Shown here: piece by piece, positions 50,792 through 59,805 of the stretch
Layout: each line of letters begins with the position of its first letter
How positions within the stretch are numbered: the stretch's first letter is position 1
Assembly: GCF_963668165.1 (NCBI RefSeq)
Contig: NZ_OY764212.1
Location: forward strand, 930,001-994,000
Length of the DNA: 64,000 nt
Direction of reading: 5' to 3'
Origin: Marispirochaeta sp.
Lineage (GTDB): Bacteria; Spirochaetota; Spirochaetia; JC444; Marispirochaetaceae
Translations under genes and position numbers: made by a program
Notes under the pieces: model-generated
What the model was told of the DNA's origin: nothing
Database searches by the model: none
Seen by the model: the letters and a program-made list of their open reading frames with translations, nothing else

Positions 50792-52653
50792 TATGACTCT
50801 TTTCTCCGCCCCAGATACACCAATAGTACTGCGATATCGCTGTTCCGTACTCCGGAAATACGGGAGGCCTGCCCCACACTGAGCGGACGGATCTGCATCA
50901 GTTTTTGCCGGGATTCCGTGGAGATCCCTTCCACCTGAGTGTAATCAAAGCTGTCGGGAATACGGATATTTTCCATCTTTCTGAAACGGGCGACCTGCCG
51001 TTCCTGCCTCTGAATATACCCCTCGTACTTGATGTCCAGAGCAGCAACACTCAACCAGTCCTGAGGATAGATTTCAAGTGCCCCGCCTTCCATGTTGAGG
51101 GAACGGAGCTGCTCCGGCTCACCTTCGGGGGTTTTCATAACATCGAACAGCCTCTTACCAATATGCTGCTTCAGGGGCGACTCGGGTCCGGGAAGCATTG
51201 ATTCATCCAGCCGCCTGCGCCGCAGCAGTTCCTGGATATCCTCTATTCCCGCGCGCTTTTCATCCAGCCGCTCCAGGGCTTCCGGGCCCAGGAGTCCGAT
51301 TTCCGCCGCGATATCCGCCAGACGCAGATCCACATTGTCGTGCCTCAGGGACAAGCGGTACTCCGCCCGGGAAGTAAACATCCGGTAGGGCTCCTCGGTA
51401 CCAAGGGTCACAAGATCGTCGATAAGAACTCCGGTATAGGCATCGGCCCGGGAAAGTACCACCGGCTCTTTGCTCTGCAGCTTACGGGCGGCGTTTATAC
51501 CGGCTATCAGGCCCTGGCAGGCAGCTTCTTCATATCCCGAGGTACCGTTAGTCTGCCCGGCGATAAACAGCCCCGGAGTCGATTTGGCTTCCAGGCTGGG
51601 GAAAAGCTGCCTGGGATCAAGAAAATCATACTCCACCGCGTAGCCGGGACGCATTACCCGCACATTCTCCAGTCCCGGCAGGGTACGCAGAAACTCCTCC
51701 TGCACGGTCTCCGGCAGAGAGGAGGAAATGCCGTTCAGGTACATCTCTTCACTCATGTACCCCTCAGGCTCGATGAATATCTGGTGGCGTTCCCGGTCAG
51801 GGAAGCGGACCACCTTGTCTTCGATGGAGGGACAGTAGCGGGGCCCCACACCGACGATTTTTCCGGAGTAGAGGGGAGAAAACTCCATGTTCCGCCGGAT
51901 CACATCATGGGTGCGCTGATTGGTATAGGTTATATAGCAGGACTCAGAAGGCCGGGAAACCGAGGAGTTGCGGAATGAGAAAGGCAGCATCCTGTCATCT
52001 CCGGGCTGCTCCTCAACCTTGCGGAAGTCGATGCTGGAGCGGGCCACCCTGGCGGGAGTACCGGTTTTGAGTCTGCTGACCCTGAAACCGGCGGAGCGCA
52101 AATAGCTTCCCAGTCCAATTGCTGCGGGCTCCCCCAGCCGTCCTCCAGCTGCACTATACGGCCCTATAAAAATCCGGCCCTCCATAAAGGTTCCGGTAGT
52201 AAGAACGACTGCTTTCGCTTCGAAGCGCCGGCCCCGCTCGGTTACCACGCCTCTGACAGGCTTGCCGGGACCGTCCATAATAAGCCCGGTAACGGTGTCC
52301 TGAAAAAGGTCAAGATCTTTCTGGGCTTCCAGGTGCTCCTTCGCCAGCCAGGCGTAAAGGTATTTGTCCGCCTGCGCTCTTGGGGCCTGCACTGCCGGTC
52401 CCCGCCGGCGATTCAGAATCCGGTACTGAATCATGCTTGCATCGATTAAAAGACCCATCTCTCCGCCCAGGGCATCGACTTCCCGCACGATGTTGCCTTT
52501 GGAAAGACCTCCCACCGCCGGATTGCAGGAAAGCCGTCCGATCGCGTCCAGGTGCTGGGTGATTATAAGGGTCCTGAACCCCAGTCGTGCCGCAGCCAGA
52601 GCTGCTTCTATGCCGGCGTGTCCTCCGCCGACAACAATTATCTCATGGTCCAT
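50791..52653 (-). CDS. mnmG: tRNA uridine-5-carboxymethylaminomethyl modification enzyme MnmG
   Basis: A 620-aa FAD enzyme that with MnmE modifies U34 of certain tRNAs. It has the FAD loop IIVVGGGHAGIEAALAAARLG, CNPAVGGLSKGNIVREVDALGG, AVQAPRAQADKYLY, LFIAGQTNGTSGYEEAACQG and the C-terminal helical domain. The ATG at 52653 follows GAGGAG; an in-frame GTG four codons earlier would overlap the mnmE stop. Confidence 0.96.
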   Translation of the reverse strand: MDHEIIVVGGGHAGIEAALAAARLGFRTLIITQHLDAIGRLSCNPAVGGLSKGNIVREVDALGGEMGLLIDASMIQYRILNRRRGPAVQAPRAQADKYLYAWLAKEHLEAQKDLDLFQDTVTGLIMDGPGKPVRGVVTERGRRFEAKAVVLTTGTFMEGRIFIGPYSAAGGRLGEPAAIGLGSYLRSAGFRVSRLKTGTPARVARSSIDFRKVEEQPGDDRMLPFSFRNSSVSRPSESCYITYTNQRTHDVIRRNMEFSPLYSGKIVGVGPRYCPSIEDKVVRFPDRERHQIFIEPEGYMSEEMYLNGISSSLPETVQEEFLRTLPGLENVRVMRPGYAVEYDFLDPRQLFPSLEAKSTPGLFIAGQTNGTSGYEEAACQGLIAGINAARKLQSKEPVVLSRADAYTGVLIDDLVTLGTEEPYRMFTSRAEYRLSLRHDNVDLRLADIAAEIGLLGPEALERLDEKRAGIEDIQELLRRRRLDESMLPGPESPLKQHIGKRLFDVMKTPEGEPEQLRSLNMEGGALEIYPQDWLSVAALDIKYEGYIQRQERQVARFRKMENIRIPDSFDYTQVEGISTESRQKLMQIRPLSVGQASRISGVRNSDIAVLLVYLGRRKES

Positions 52654-52661
52654 TGAGCTCC

Positions 52662-54020
52662 TCACTTTCCGACGCAGAACCGGGAGAACATATCCTCAAG
52701 GACATCGGCGCTCGTAACCTCTCCGGTGATCTCTCCCAAAGCATCCAGGGCATCCCGCAGGTCAACCGCCACTGCATCCAGAGGCATGCCTTCCTCCACA
52801 CCTGCCAGGACCTGAGTCAGGGCAGCCGATCCCTGCAGCAGAAGATCCCGCTGCCGGACGGAATCTATAACCGCCTCATCAGCAGCCGGCTCCGTTCCCG
52901 ACAGTCGCCGGCATATCTCCTCCTCCAGGGGGGTAAAGCCTTCACCGGTGACTGCACTGATCGGCAAAAAACCCTCCGGGGCCTTTTGCCCTGCGATATC
53001 TGCCTTGTTCCACAGCAGGATCGACTCCTGCGGATCAATTCCCTCGATTTCTCCGGACTGAAGTCCAATGCTGCCGTCTACCAGGTAGAGGATCAGGTCC
53101 GCTTCCCGGGTTACAAGGCCGCTGCGGCGGATGCCCTCCCGCTCAACGGCATCCCCGGTTTCGGCTTCCCGCAAACCCGCGGTATCGTAAAGGGTCACAG
53201 GGATACCGCGAATACTCAGCTGCTCATGCACAAAATCCCGGGTGGTACCGTGCAGATCGGAAACTATGGAACGATCTTCCTTGACAAAAAGATTGAACAG
53301 GGAGGATTTCCCTGCGTTGGTACGGCCGCTCAGGGCTACTCTGGCCCCCTCCTGGTACAGCCTGCCGATAGAGAATGTGGACGCGAGGGTCTCAAGTTCT
53401 TTTTTAACCCGGATAATATCATCTTTCCGTATCAGCTCTGCTGAAGGAACCTCGTCCTCCGGATAATCCAGCTGGATTTCAACAGCGGCCAGAAGTTTCC
53501 TGATGTCACTCTTAAATGTGTCAATCCTGCGAAAGATACTGCCTTCCAGGCGGTGCAGAGCCATGCCATGGGCGGCCCGGCTTCTGGAGGAGATAATCTC
53601 CCGAACCGCTTCCGCTCTGGTAAGGTCCATACGCCCGTTCAAAAAGGCCCTGAGGGTAAACTCCCCCGGCCGGGCGTCCCGGAATCCCCGGCTGCGCAGA
53701 GTCTCAAGAATAAGCTGGATTCCCGGCATGCTGCCGTGGGCGAAGATTTCAACCGCCTCTTCACCGGTATATCCCCGGCCGTCCCGATACACAGCACAGA
53801 CAATCTCGTCAACTGCCTCACCGGTCTGCGGGTTGCGCAGGATACCGTGAACAAGGGTATGGCTTGCGGCTGAAGCAAGGGCCTCAGGACGGGAGAAACA
53901 GCCCGCCAGCAGGGACAGACTGCCCTTTCCAGAGGCCCGCAGAACCGCTACGGCGCTTTCTCCCCAGGGACTCGCCAGGGCGACAACAGGATCATTGGTA
54001 TCATAGGAGATGGGATTCAT
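52662..54020 (-). CDS. mnmE: tRNA modification GTPase MnmE
   Basis: A 452-aa GTPase. The N-terminal folate-binding domain (DPVVALASPWGESAVAVLR) is followed by helical parts around the G domain: ALSGRTNAGKSSLFN (P-loop), VSDLHGTTRDF, DTAGLREAETGDAVE and WNKADIAG. It ends FSRFCVGK, the family C(I/V)GK motif whose Cys is needed for the modification. It is the first gene of the mnmE-mnmG-rsmG operon. Confidence 0.95.
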   Translation of the reverse strand: MNPISYDTNDPVVALASPWGESAVAVLRASGKGSLSLLAGCFSRPEALASAASHTLVHGILRNPQTGEAVDEIVCAVYRDGRGYTGEEAVEIFAHGSMPGIQLILETLRSRGFRDARPGEFTLRAFLNGRMDLTRAEAVREIISSRSRAAHGMALHRLEGSIFRRIDTFKSDIRKLLAAVEIQLDYPEDEVPSAELIRKDDIIRVKKELETLASTFSIGRLYQEGARVALSGRTNAGKSSLFNLFVKEDRSIVSDLHGTTRDFVHEQLSIRGIPVTLYDTAGLREAETGDAVEREGIRRSGLVTREADLILYLVDGSIGLQSGEIEGIDPQESILLWNKADIAGQKAPEGFLPISAVTGEGFTPLEEEICRRLSGTEPAADEAVIDSVRQRDLLLQGSAALTQVLAGVEEGMPLDAVAVDLRDALDALGEITGEVTSADVLEDMFSRFCVGK

Positions 54021-54076
54021 AAGTGCGATAGAATACCCTTTTCAGGGTCCGTCCCGCAAGGGGAGCAAATATTCTC

Positions 54077-55579
54077 CTATTCTGATGGCCCGGACCCATC
54101 ATTGCGGGAGTATCTCCTCTGCCTCAGAACAGAGGTAACCAGAGACAGTACTGCAAGAACCAGAAACAGGACGCTTATTGGCCGAGTAATCAAAATTGCC
54201 GGATTTCCACTGGAAATAACCAGAGAACGCCGCAAATTACTCTCCGCCATGGGACCGAGGATCAGAGCCAGCAGGATGGGGGATACAGGGAAATCATAGC
54301 GCTGCAAAAAATATCCGAGCACACCAAAGACGAGAGCCACCCAGACGTCGAACATACTGTTTCGCATGGAATACGACCCTACTATGGAAAGCACGAATAT
54401 GACTGGAAGCAGAATATTTCTGTCGATTGAGATAACCTTGGCAAAAAGCTTTCCCCCAAGGGTGCCGACAAAGAACATCATTACGTTCGCCAGCATCATA
54501 GCCGCAAATACCCCGTACACAACATCCATGTGATCTTTATACAACAGAGGTCCCGGCTGCAATCCCTGGATTACAAAAGCACCCAGCAGGATGGCGGTTA
54601 CCGCATCCCCCGGGACCCCCAGAGAGAGCATCGGAATCATGGCGCCGCCGGTGCAGGCATTGTTTGCAGATTCCGCCGCAGCCACACCTTCAATTACACC
54701 GGTTCCAAATTTCTCGGGGTATTTTGAAGTCCGTTTAGCCTCGCTATATCCGACAAAGGCGGCGATATCGCTGCCGGCACCCGGGATTGAACCTATAAAG
54801 GTTCCGATGATACTGGACTTTACAATCGCCCTCCAGGACAATTTAAGATCCTTTAAGGAAGGCAGGAATCGGTTGATTTTATTCTCGAATTTCTGTTGTT
54901 TAATGATCGTTTCAACACCCTTGAACACCTCCGAAAAGGCAAAGAGACCGATTAATGTCGGAATAAACGCGGGGCCTTCAAAGAGATCCATAGATCCGAA
55001 GGTGAAGCGGGGAAACCCTGAAATAGGATCAAAACCGATGGTCGCAACAAGCAGCCCAAAAAGGCCGGCAATAATGCCCTTGATAACAGAATTCCCCGAA
55101 ACCGAGATAATAATACTCAGACCAAACACAGCCAGGGAAAAATATTCCGGGGTCCCAAACTTCAAGGCGACTTTAGAGATCTGGGGAGACAGAAACGTCA
55201 TAATGAGCGCTCCGGTAAATCCTCCCACAAAGGAGGCAAACACCGACATACTCAGTGCCCGGCCGGCCTCTCCTTTAACCGAAAGGGGATACCCGTCCAT
55301 CAGAGTGGCCGCGGCGGCAGGGGTTCCCGGCGTCCGGATAAGAATTGCAGATATTGAGCCGCCGTAAATAGCTCCCGAGAAAATCCCCAGCAGCATACCC
55401 ATTGCTTGATTAATAGGGAGTCCGAATGTAAACGGAACCAGCAGGGCTACCCCCATTGTGGCCGTCAAACCGGGAAGAGACCCGATCATTATACCACCGG
55501 TGACACCCAGAAATATCATAAGGAGTGTCTGCCAGTGAAGAACACTTATAAAACCTTTGATTAATAGCTCAACCTGCAT
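54077..55579 (-). CDS. tctA: Tripartite tricarboxylate transporter large permease TctA
   Basis: A 500-aa inner-membrane protein of the TTT family, with ten to twelve hydrophobic segments. It contains the TctA motifs GSLPGLTATMGVALLVPFTF, AIYGGSISAILIRTPGTPAAAAT and GSIPGAGSDIAAFVGYSEAKR. It works with TctB and a TctC substrate-binding protein to import carboxylates driven by an ion gradient. It is the last gene of the tct operon. Confidence 0.95.
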   Translation of the reverse strand: MQVELLIKGFISVLHWQTLLMIFLGVTGGIMIGSLPGLTATMGVALLVPFTFGLPINQAMGMLLGIFSGAIYGGSISAILIRTPGTPAAAATLMDGYPLSVKGEAGRALSMSVFASFVGGFTGALIMTFLSPQISKVALKFGTPEYFSLAVFGLSIIISVSGNSVIKGIIAGLFGLLVATIGFDPISGFPRFTFGSMDLFEGPAFIPTLIGLFAFSEVFKGVETIIKQQKFENKINRFLPSLKDLKLSWRAIVKSSIIGTFIGSIPGAGSDIAAFVGYSEAKRTSKYPEKFGTGVIEGVAAAESANNACTGGAMIPMLSLGVPGDAVTAILLGAFVIQGLQPGPLLYKDHMDVVYGVFAAMMLANVMMFFVGTLGGKLFAKVISIDRNILLPVIFVLSIVGSYSMRNSMFDVWVALVFGVLGYFLQRYDFPVSPILLALILGPMAESNLRRSLVISSGNPAILITRPISVLFLVLAVLSLVTSVLRQRRYSRNDGSGPSE

Positions 55580-55594
55580 GCGGCCTCCCCTGTT

Positions 55595-56050
55595 TTATGC
55601 CCAGAATCCGTCTGGCAGTGTAATATGCAGAAATACGCGAAAGACTAAAAACACCAGCAGGGAAACCATAACAGCTACAAGGCCCATTTTTTTCCACTTG
55701 CGGAGCTTCATTACATACATAAGAAAAACCAGGTAAACAATCGTTGTCAAAATAAAACCGAAGGTTTCAACCAGCAGGCCATAGACAATGCTGGCCAGTA
55801 ATGCAATTCCTGCACGCTGAACCCCCGGATCCTTTATATCAAAGCGTACAACGGTGTCTTCTTCCCGGGACAAGAGGTTGCTCACTATCAGGACCCCGCT
55901 AAAAATGAATAATCCGGCAGCAATCAGACGGGGGAAAAAATCCGGTCCGATGTTCATTACCGCATCCGTCGGGAAACTGCTCGTAGCCCAGAAAACATAC
56001 AAAGAGAGACCGCAGCCAATACTGCCAAAAATTATGTTGGATCTTTTCAC
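55595..56050 (-). CDS. tctB: Tripartite tricarboxylate transporter small permease TctB
   Basis: A 151-aa membrane protein with four hydrophobic helices (FFPRLIAAGLFIFSGVLIVSN and the C-terminal YLVFLMYVMKLRKWKKMGLVAVMVS). This is the TctB pattern. It is 15 bases upstream of tctA. It starts with GTG. A strong hairpin separates it from tctC. Confidence 0.85.
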   Translation of the reverse strand: MKRSNIIFGSIGCGLSLYVFWATSSFPTDAVMNIGPDFFPRLIAAGLFIFSGVLIVSNLLSREEDTVVRFDIKDPGVQRAGIALLASIVYGLLVETFGFILTTIVYLVFLMYVMKLRKWKKMGLVAVMVSLLVFLVFRVFLHITLPDGFWA

Positions 56051-56070
56051 TACTTATGCCCCAGAATTGA

Positions 56071-56095
56071 ACAAAAAGCCCCTTGAAGGGGCTTT
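56071..56095 (-). terminator. Hairpin between tctC and tctB
   Basis: AAAGCCCCTT and AAGGGGCTTT form a strong stem, followed on the minus strand by TTTTTGT. It stands just after the tctC stop, so it probably causes partial termination and higher expression of the binding protein than of the permease. Confidence 0.8.
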
Positions 56096-56107
56096 CCTTG
56101 TGCTTTT

Positions 56108-57085
56108 CTATTTAGCGAGTCCAAGATTTTTCATGACCGTTGCTACGTTATCAGCAGAAACTTCTAAAAACTGCGCGAATTTATCAGCCGGCAGATATGC
56201 CAGCCCAAGTCCCGCATTAGCAGCAAAGGTTCTGAAGGAGTCTGATTCCATTCCTTTCTTGAAAGCTTCAGCAAGAATATTGCGAACTTCAGCAGGGGTT
56301 CCCTTGGGAACTGCAAGTCCGCGCCATGTGCCAAAGGAAACATCAATACCTTTTTCCTTCAGGGTCGGTACCTCCGGATAATTCTGAATCCGGTCTTCGC
56401 TCATAACCGCCAGCATCTTGAGGGTTCCGGCCTCGACCTGCCCCTGAACTTCCGCGGGGCTGACTGATACCGCCTGAATATGGTTTCCCACAAGGGCGGC
56501 CACCGCCGGCGCGGCACCGTCGTAGGGAACATATTTTACATTGATACCTACCTTCTCCTGGAAAATTCCGCCGGCAATTTGCCAGACCGAGCCTGGTCCG
56601 GAGTGGCCTACATTCACCTCACCAGGATGAGCTTTGGTATATTCGATGAACTCTTCAATCGTGTTGTAGGGCGCAGAAACGGGGACAGTAATCGCGGCGG
56701 GATCCATATTTACCCGCATCAGAAGATCATAATCCTCGTAGGTAAATGGAACCAGCCCCTGGGGAGGAAGGGAAAGAAGCTCGAAGGTTATCATGGTCAC
56801 AGTGTAACCATCGGGCTTTGCAGAAATTCCCGCACCATGACCAACCGCTCCACCACCGCCAGTTTTATTTGTAACGGTGATTGTCTTTCTCAGAAAAGGT
56901 TCTGTCTCTTTGGCCAGGGCCCTGAGGATAGTATCAGTGCCGCCTCCGGCAGACCAGGGACAGATAACCGTAACATCCTTTGTCGGAAATGATACTTTTT
57001 TCTCCTCCTGCCCTTCGGTCCAGAGAACCGTGTTCATCGCGGTGATCAGACAGAGTCCGACAATTGCATTCCAGAATTTACTCAT
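56108..57085 (-). CDS. Tripartite tricarboxylate transporter substrate-binding protein TctC (permease-proximal)
   Basis: A 325-aa exported binding protein. The signal peptide is about 1-26 and the mature domain begins VSFPTKDVTVICPWSAGGGTDTILRAL, with the TctC motif of an Asp in the GGGTD turn. It shows DGYTVTMITFELLSLPPQGL and NVKYVPYDGAAPAVAALVGNH. A ribosome site AAAGGAG stands before the ATG at 57085. It is the likely partner of TctAB, placed directly before tctB. Confidence 0.9.
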   Translation of the reverse strand: MSKFWNAIVGLCLITAMNTVLWTEGQEEKKVSFPTKDVTVICPWSAGGGTDTILRALAKETEPFLRKTITVTNKTGGGGAVGHGAGISAKPDGYTVTMITFELLSLPPQGLVPFTYEDYDLLMRVNMDPAAITVPVSAPYNTIEEFIEYTKAHPGEVNVGHSGPGSVWQIAGGIFQEKVGINVKYVPYDGAAPAVAALVGNHIQAVSVSPAEVQGQVEAGTLKMLAVMSEDRIQNYPEVPTLKEKGIDVSFGTWRGLAVPKGTPAEVRNILAEAFKKGMESDSFRTFAANAGLGLAYLPADKFAQFLEVSADNVATVMKNLGLAK

Positions 57086-57103
57086 CAATAACTCCTTTAC
57101 AAA

Positions 57104-57133
57104 AAAAATTTATCATCCAAGGCACCGGGTGCC
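57104..57133 (-). terminator. Hairpin between the two tctC genes
   Basis: GGCACC and GGTGCC (57121-57133) form a 6-bp stem around one G. On the minus strand an A/T stretch ending in a T run (57102-57109) follows after about 11 bases. A partial terminator is possible. Confidence 0.35.
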
Positions 57134-57169
57134 GGGAAATACACTTATCTGCGAACAGGTCACTGCAGG

Positions 57170-58111
57170 CTACCAGACATAACCGGAGACAACCTGCCAA
57201 TCCTCATCAATGAACAGAGAAAAGTCCTCGGAATTAAGAAATGCGGCGGTGTAATAACCCTGTGATAATACCTGTGCGAATGCGGGGTCTTTCGCGGCAG
57301 AGGCAAAGGTGTCTTCCAGCTTATTTCTGACAGCCGCGGGTGTTCCGGCAGGAACCGCCAGACCGCGCCAGGTATAGGAGGTAACATCATATCCCTGTTC
57401 CAGAAAGGTAGGAACTTCCGGGAGAAACACGCTCCGTTTTTTATCCATTATGGCGATACACCGTACTTCCTTCGATTCCAGCCACGGTTTGAGTTCCCCC
57501 GGATTAACCAGACCAAAATCGGCCCGCCCGTCTATCATAGCCTGGATTGCAGGAGCAGCTCCGTTGTACGGGATCTTGTTAAAATTGATATTCAGCTTTC
57601 GTTCGAAATCAAGAATATAAAAATGCGGTTTCGCAGCACTGGCAAAACGAAGTTTTCCCGGATTCTCGCGGGCCTCATCAACGAGGGTTTTTACAGAATC
57701 CATGGATGAGTCCCGGGGAACAACCAGGACCGCTGGATCAGTGTTCAGCAGGCATAACAGCTGAAAATCATCTTTGGTTATATCAGCGACCCCAACCGCA
57801 GGAAGAGACACCAGTTCGCGTGTAATCATTGTTACGGTATATCCGTCGGGAATCGCCGCAGCTCCCTCTACCATTCCTGCAGCACCAGAGCTCCCGAGAA
57901 TATTGTTTACACAAATTACCTGCCCCAGATACTTTTCACCAACGCCCGCGATACTTCTGGCTACATAGTCAGTACCGCCTCCGCGGGCATAGGGGACAAG
58001 AATTGTTACAGGATGAGCAGGAAAGGTTTCAGTTTCGGCGATACCGGCTCCAAATAGAAATGGAGTAATGGAAAAAAAGACAGCTGCCAGTATTCGGGAA
58101 AACAACTTCAT
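57170..58111 (-). CDS. Second TctC-family substrate-binding protein (sensor-proximal)
   Basis: A 313-aa exported binding protein, related to the TctC at 56108. It has the GGGTDYVARSIAG turn, the DGYTVTMITRELVSLPAVG segment and FNKIPYNGAAPAIQAMIDG. The signal peptide is residues 1-22 (ILAAVFFSITPFLFGAGIA). No ribosome site is evident before the ATG. It lies between the two-component genes and the transporter binding protein. One possibility is that it supplies ligand to the histidine kinase, as periplasmic binding proteins do in some tct systems, rather than to the permease. Confidence 0.85.
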   Translation of the reverse strand: MKLFSRILAAVFFSITPFLFGAGIAETETFPAHPVTILVPYARGGGTDYVARSIAGVGEKYLGQVICVNNILGSSGAAGMVEGAAAIPDGYTVTMITRELVSLPAVGVADITKDDFQLLCLLNTDPAVLVVPRDSSMDSVKTLVDEARENPGKLRFASAAKPHFYILDFERKLNINFNKIPYNGAAPAIQAMIDGRADFGLVNPGELKPWLESKEVRCIAIMDKKRSVFLPEVPTFLEQGYDVTSYTWRGLAVPAGTPAAVRNKLEDTFASAAKDPAFAQVLSQGYYTAAFLNSEDFSLFIDEDWQVVSGYVW

Positions 58112-58185
58112 GGACAGAATTTTATGGTGTGAAGCTACACAAGGCCATGACGAATATTTACTTTCTTTGCTTTTTCTTTACCGTT

Positions 58186-59805
58186 TTACCGAATTATCTG
58201 CACATCCTTATCCGGAAGGGCGGGATTTCCCATCAGGTAATCCCTGGGAGGTTTTCCTGTTACCCGCTTGAAAATCCGGCTGAAAGACTCAGGATTCCCG
58301 ATTCCCACCAACTGGGCGACTTCGTGAACCCGCAGGTTTTCTGTTTCCAGCAGATGCCGGGCTTTTACAACACGAACCTCGGTAAGATACGCATTGAATC
58401 CTTTTTCAATATACCGGGAAAAAAGCCTGCTCAAATAACTTGGATTCACGTTAAAGTGTTCTGCCACTCCGGATAAGGAAATCTCCCGATGATAATTATT
58501 CTTTATGTAGCCTACAACCCTGTTAACTAAAGAGTTTTTGCCCTGTGTCTTAGCAAGTACAAGATTAAGAATATCAGAAAGCCATTCGTTTAAATCGTTT
58601 AACGGCGCTGCTGCAGCAAGGAGAGTCAGGAAATGGTCCAGAGTTTCCCGGATATCAGGATCTTCATCAATTTTCATCTGTTCGCAGTAGGAAAGCAGAT
58701 GATAATGGTATTTGCTGAAAAGAGTCACAACCTCTGGAACAGAAGAGCCACGCAACCCGGGAGGAGAAAGCTGAAATTCCTTCAGGTGCTGAACAGCTCC
58801 CGGAATGTCACGCGTTTTAATAAACTCGATGAAACGGCGAAACAATCTATTATCAGGTAATTCGGCGTTGTTACAACTTTCAAGATAACGATTGTACCCC
58901 CAGGTTTTACCGCACCCTCTGATAAAGTAGAGTTGAAAAGCCCTTTCCGCTTCGCCCTTCATTCTGCTGAGAACACTTGTCTGCTTGAGGGAGCTGAATC
59001 CGGCGCTGACTGTACAGGATGAACATATCTGTTGTAACTCGTGTTCTACTTCGCAGCGAAGTTTTTCCGTCTCGTAACTGAAATCCCTCCAGCTTAGTTT
59101 TGTCTGCGAAAAGAAAAATAGAATATACCTTTGCTGTTCAGAATACCCAATCCAGCCTGAATGCTGATCGACGATTTTTTCCAGAAGTTCAAAGCTTTCA
59201 GAGAGCCGCGCGTAAATTTGATCCGTGGAAATATGGCAGTCTCTGAAATGGATGCCCAAAACAACAGAATAGACTCCTCCTGCGAAAACTGAGGCAGCGT
59301 ATTTCTCGGGCAAGGAGGCCATTGGAAGATGCAGTCGGCGCTCAACACAACTGCGAAGCATCTGCCGCGTGAACTGCCGACCGGCTTCAGCCGCGTATGC
59401 TGCTCCCGGGATCTGCTGTACAGCCCGGCGCTGTATCTCTGCTGCCTGACGGGTCAGTATCTTTGCCAGGTCATCTTCCCGGATTTCCGACTTCAGTAAA
59501 TAGTCCACAATTCCCAGCAGAAATGCCTGCTTTACAAGGATAAAATCATCAAAAGCACTAAGTACAATGTATCGAATATCCGGATGCAGAACCGACGCAC
59601 GGCGTATCAGCTCAAGCCCGTCCATTTCCGGCATTCGAATATCGGTAATTATTACATCAACAGCAGTATCCTCGAGGATTCCAAGGGCTGAGCAGCCGTT
59701 ATATGCTTCGCCCACAACCTCGATTTCCAATTTCCCCCAGTCAACTGCCTGAACAAGACTTTCCCGAAACATTGGTTCATCATCAACGATTAAAAGCCGC
59801 AGCAT
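58186..59805 (-). CDS. YesN/AraC-type response regulator
   Basis: A 539-aa regulator. The receiver domain (1-125) has LLIVDDEPMFRESL, the phospho-accepting Asp in VIITDIRMPEMDG and the Lys in LLKSEIRED. A long middle region (about 130-410) is of unknown role. The C-terminus has two AraC-type helix-turn-helix motifs (VAEHFNVNPSYLSRLFSRY and VAQLVGIGNPESFSRIFKRV). GGAGGAG precedes the ATG. Its start overlaps the kinase end by 23 bases. It likely activates the tct genes when the kinase is stimulated. Confidence 0.9.
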   Translation of the reverse strand: MLRLLIVDDEPMFRESLVQAVDWGKLEIEVVGEAYNGCSALGILEDTAVDVIITDIRMPEMDGLELIRRASVLHPDIRYIVLSAFDDFILVKQAFLLGIVDYLLKSEIREDDLAKILTRQAAEIQRRAVQQIPGAAYAAEAGRQFTRQMLRSCVERRLHLPMASLPEKYAASVFAGGVYSVVLGIHFRDCHISTDQIYARLSESFELLEKIVDQHSGWIGYSEQQRYILFFFSQTKLSWRDFSYETEKLRCEVEHELQQICSSCTVSAGFSSLKQTSVLSRMKGEAERAFQLYFIRGCGKTWGYNRYLESCNNAELPDNRLFRRFIEFIKTRDIPGAVQHLKEFQLSPPGLRGSSVPEVVTLFSKYHYHLLSYCEQMKIDEDPDIRETLDHFLTLLAAAAPLNDLNEWLSDILNLVLAKTQGKNSLVNRVVGYIKNNYHREISLSGVAEHFNVNPSYLSRLFSRYIEKGFNAYLTEVRVVKARHLLETENLRVHEVAQLVGIGNPESFSRIFKRVTGKPPRDYLMGNPALPDKDVQIIR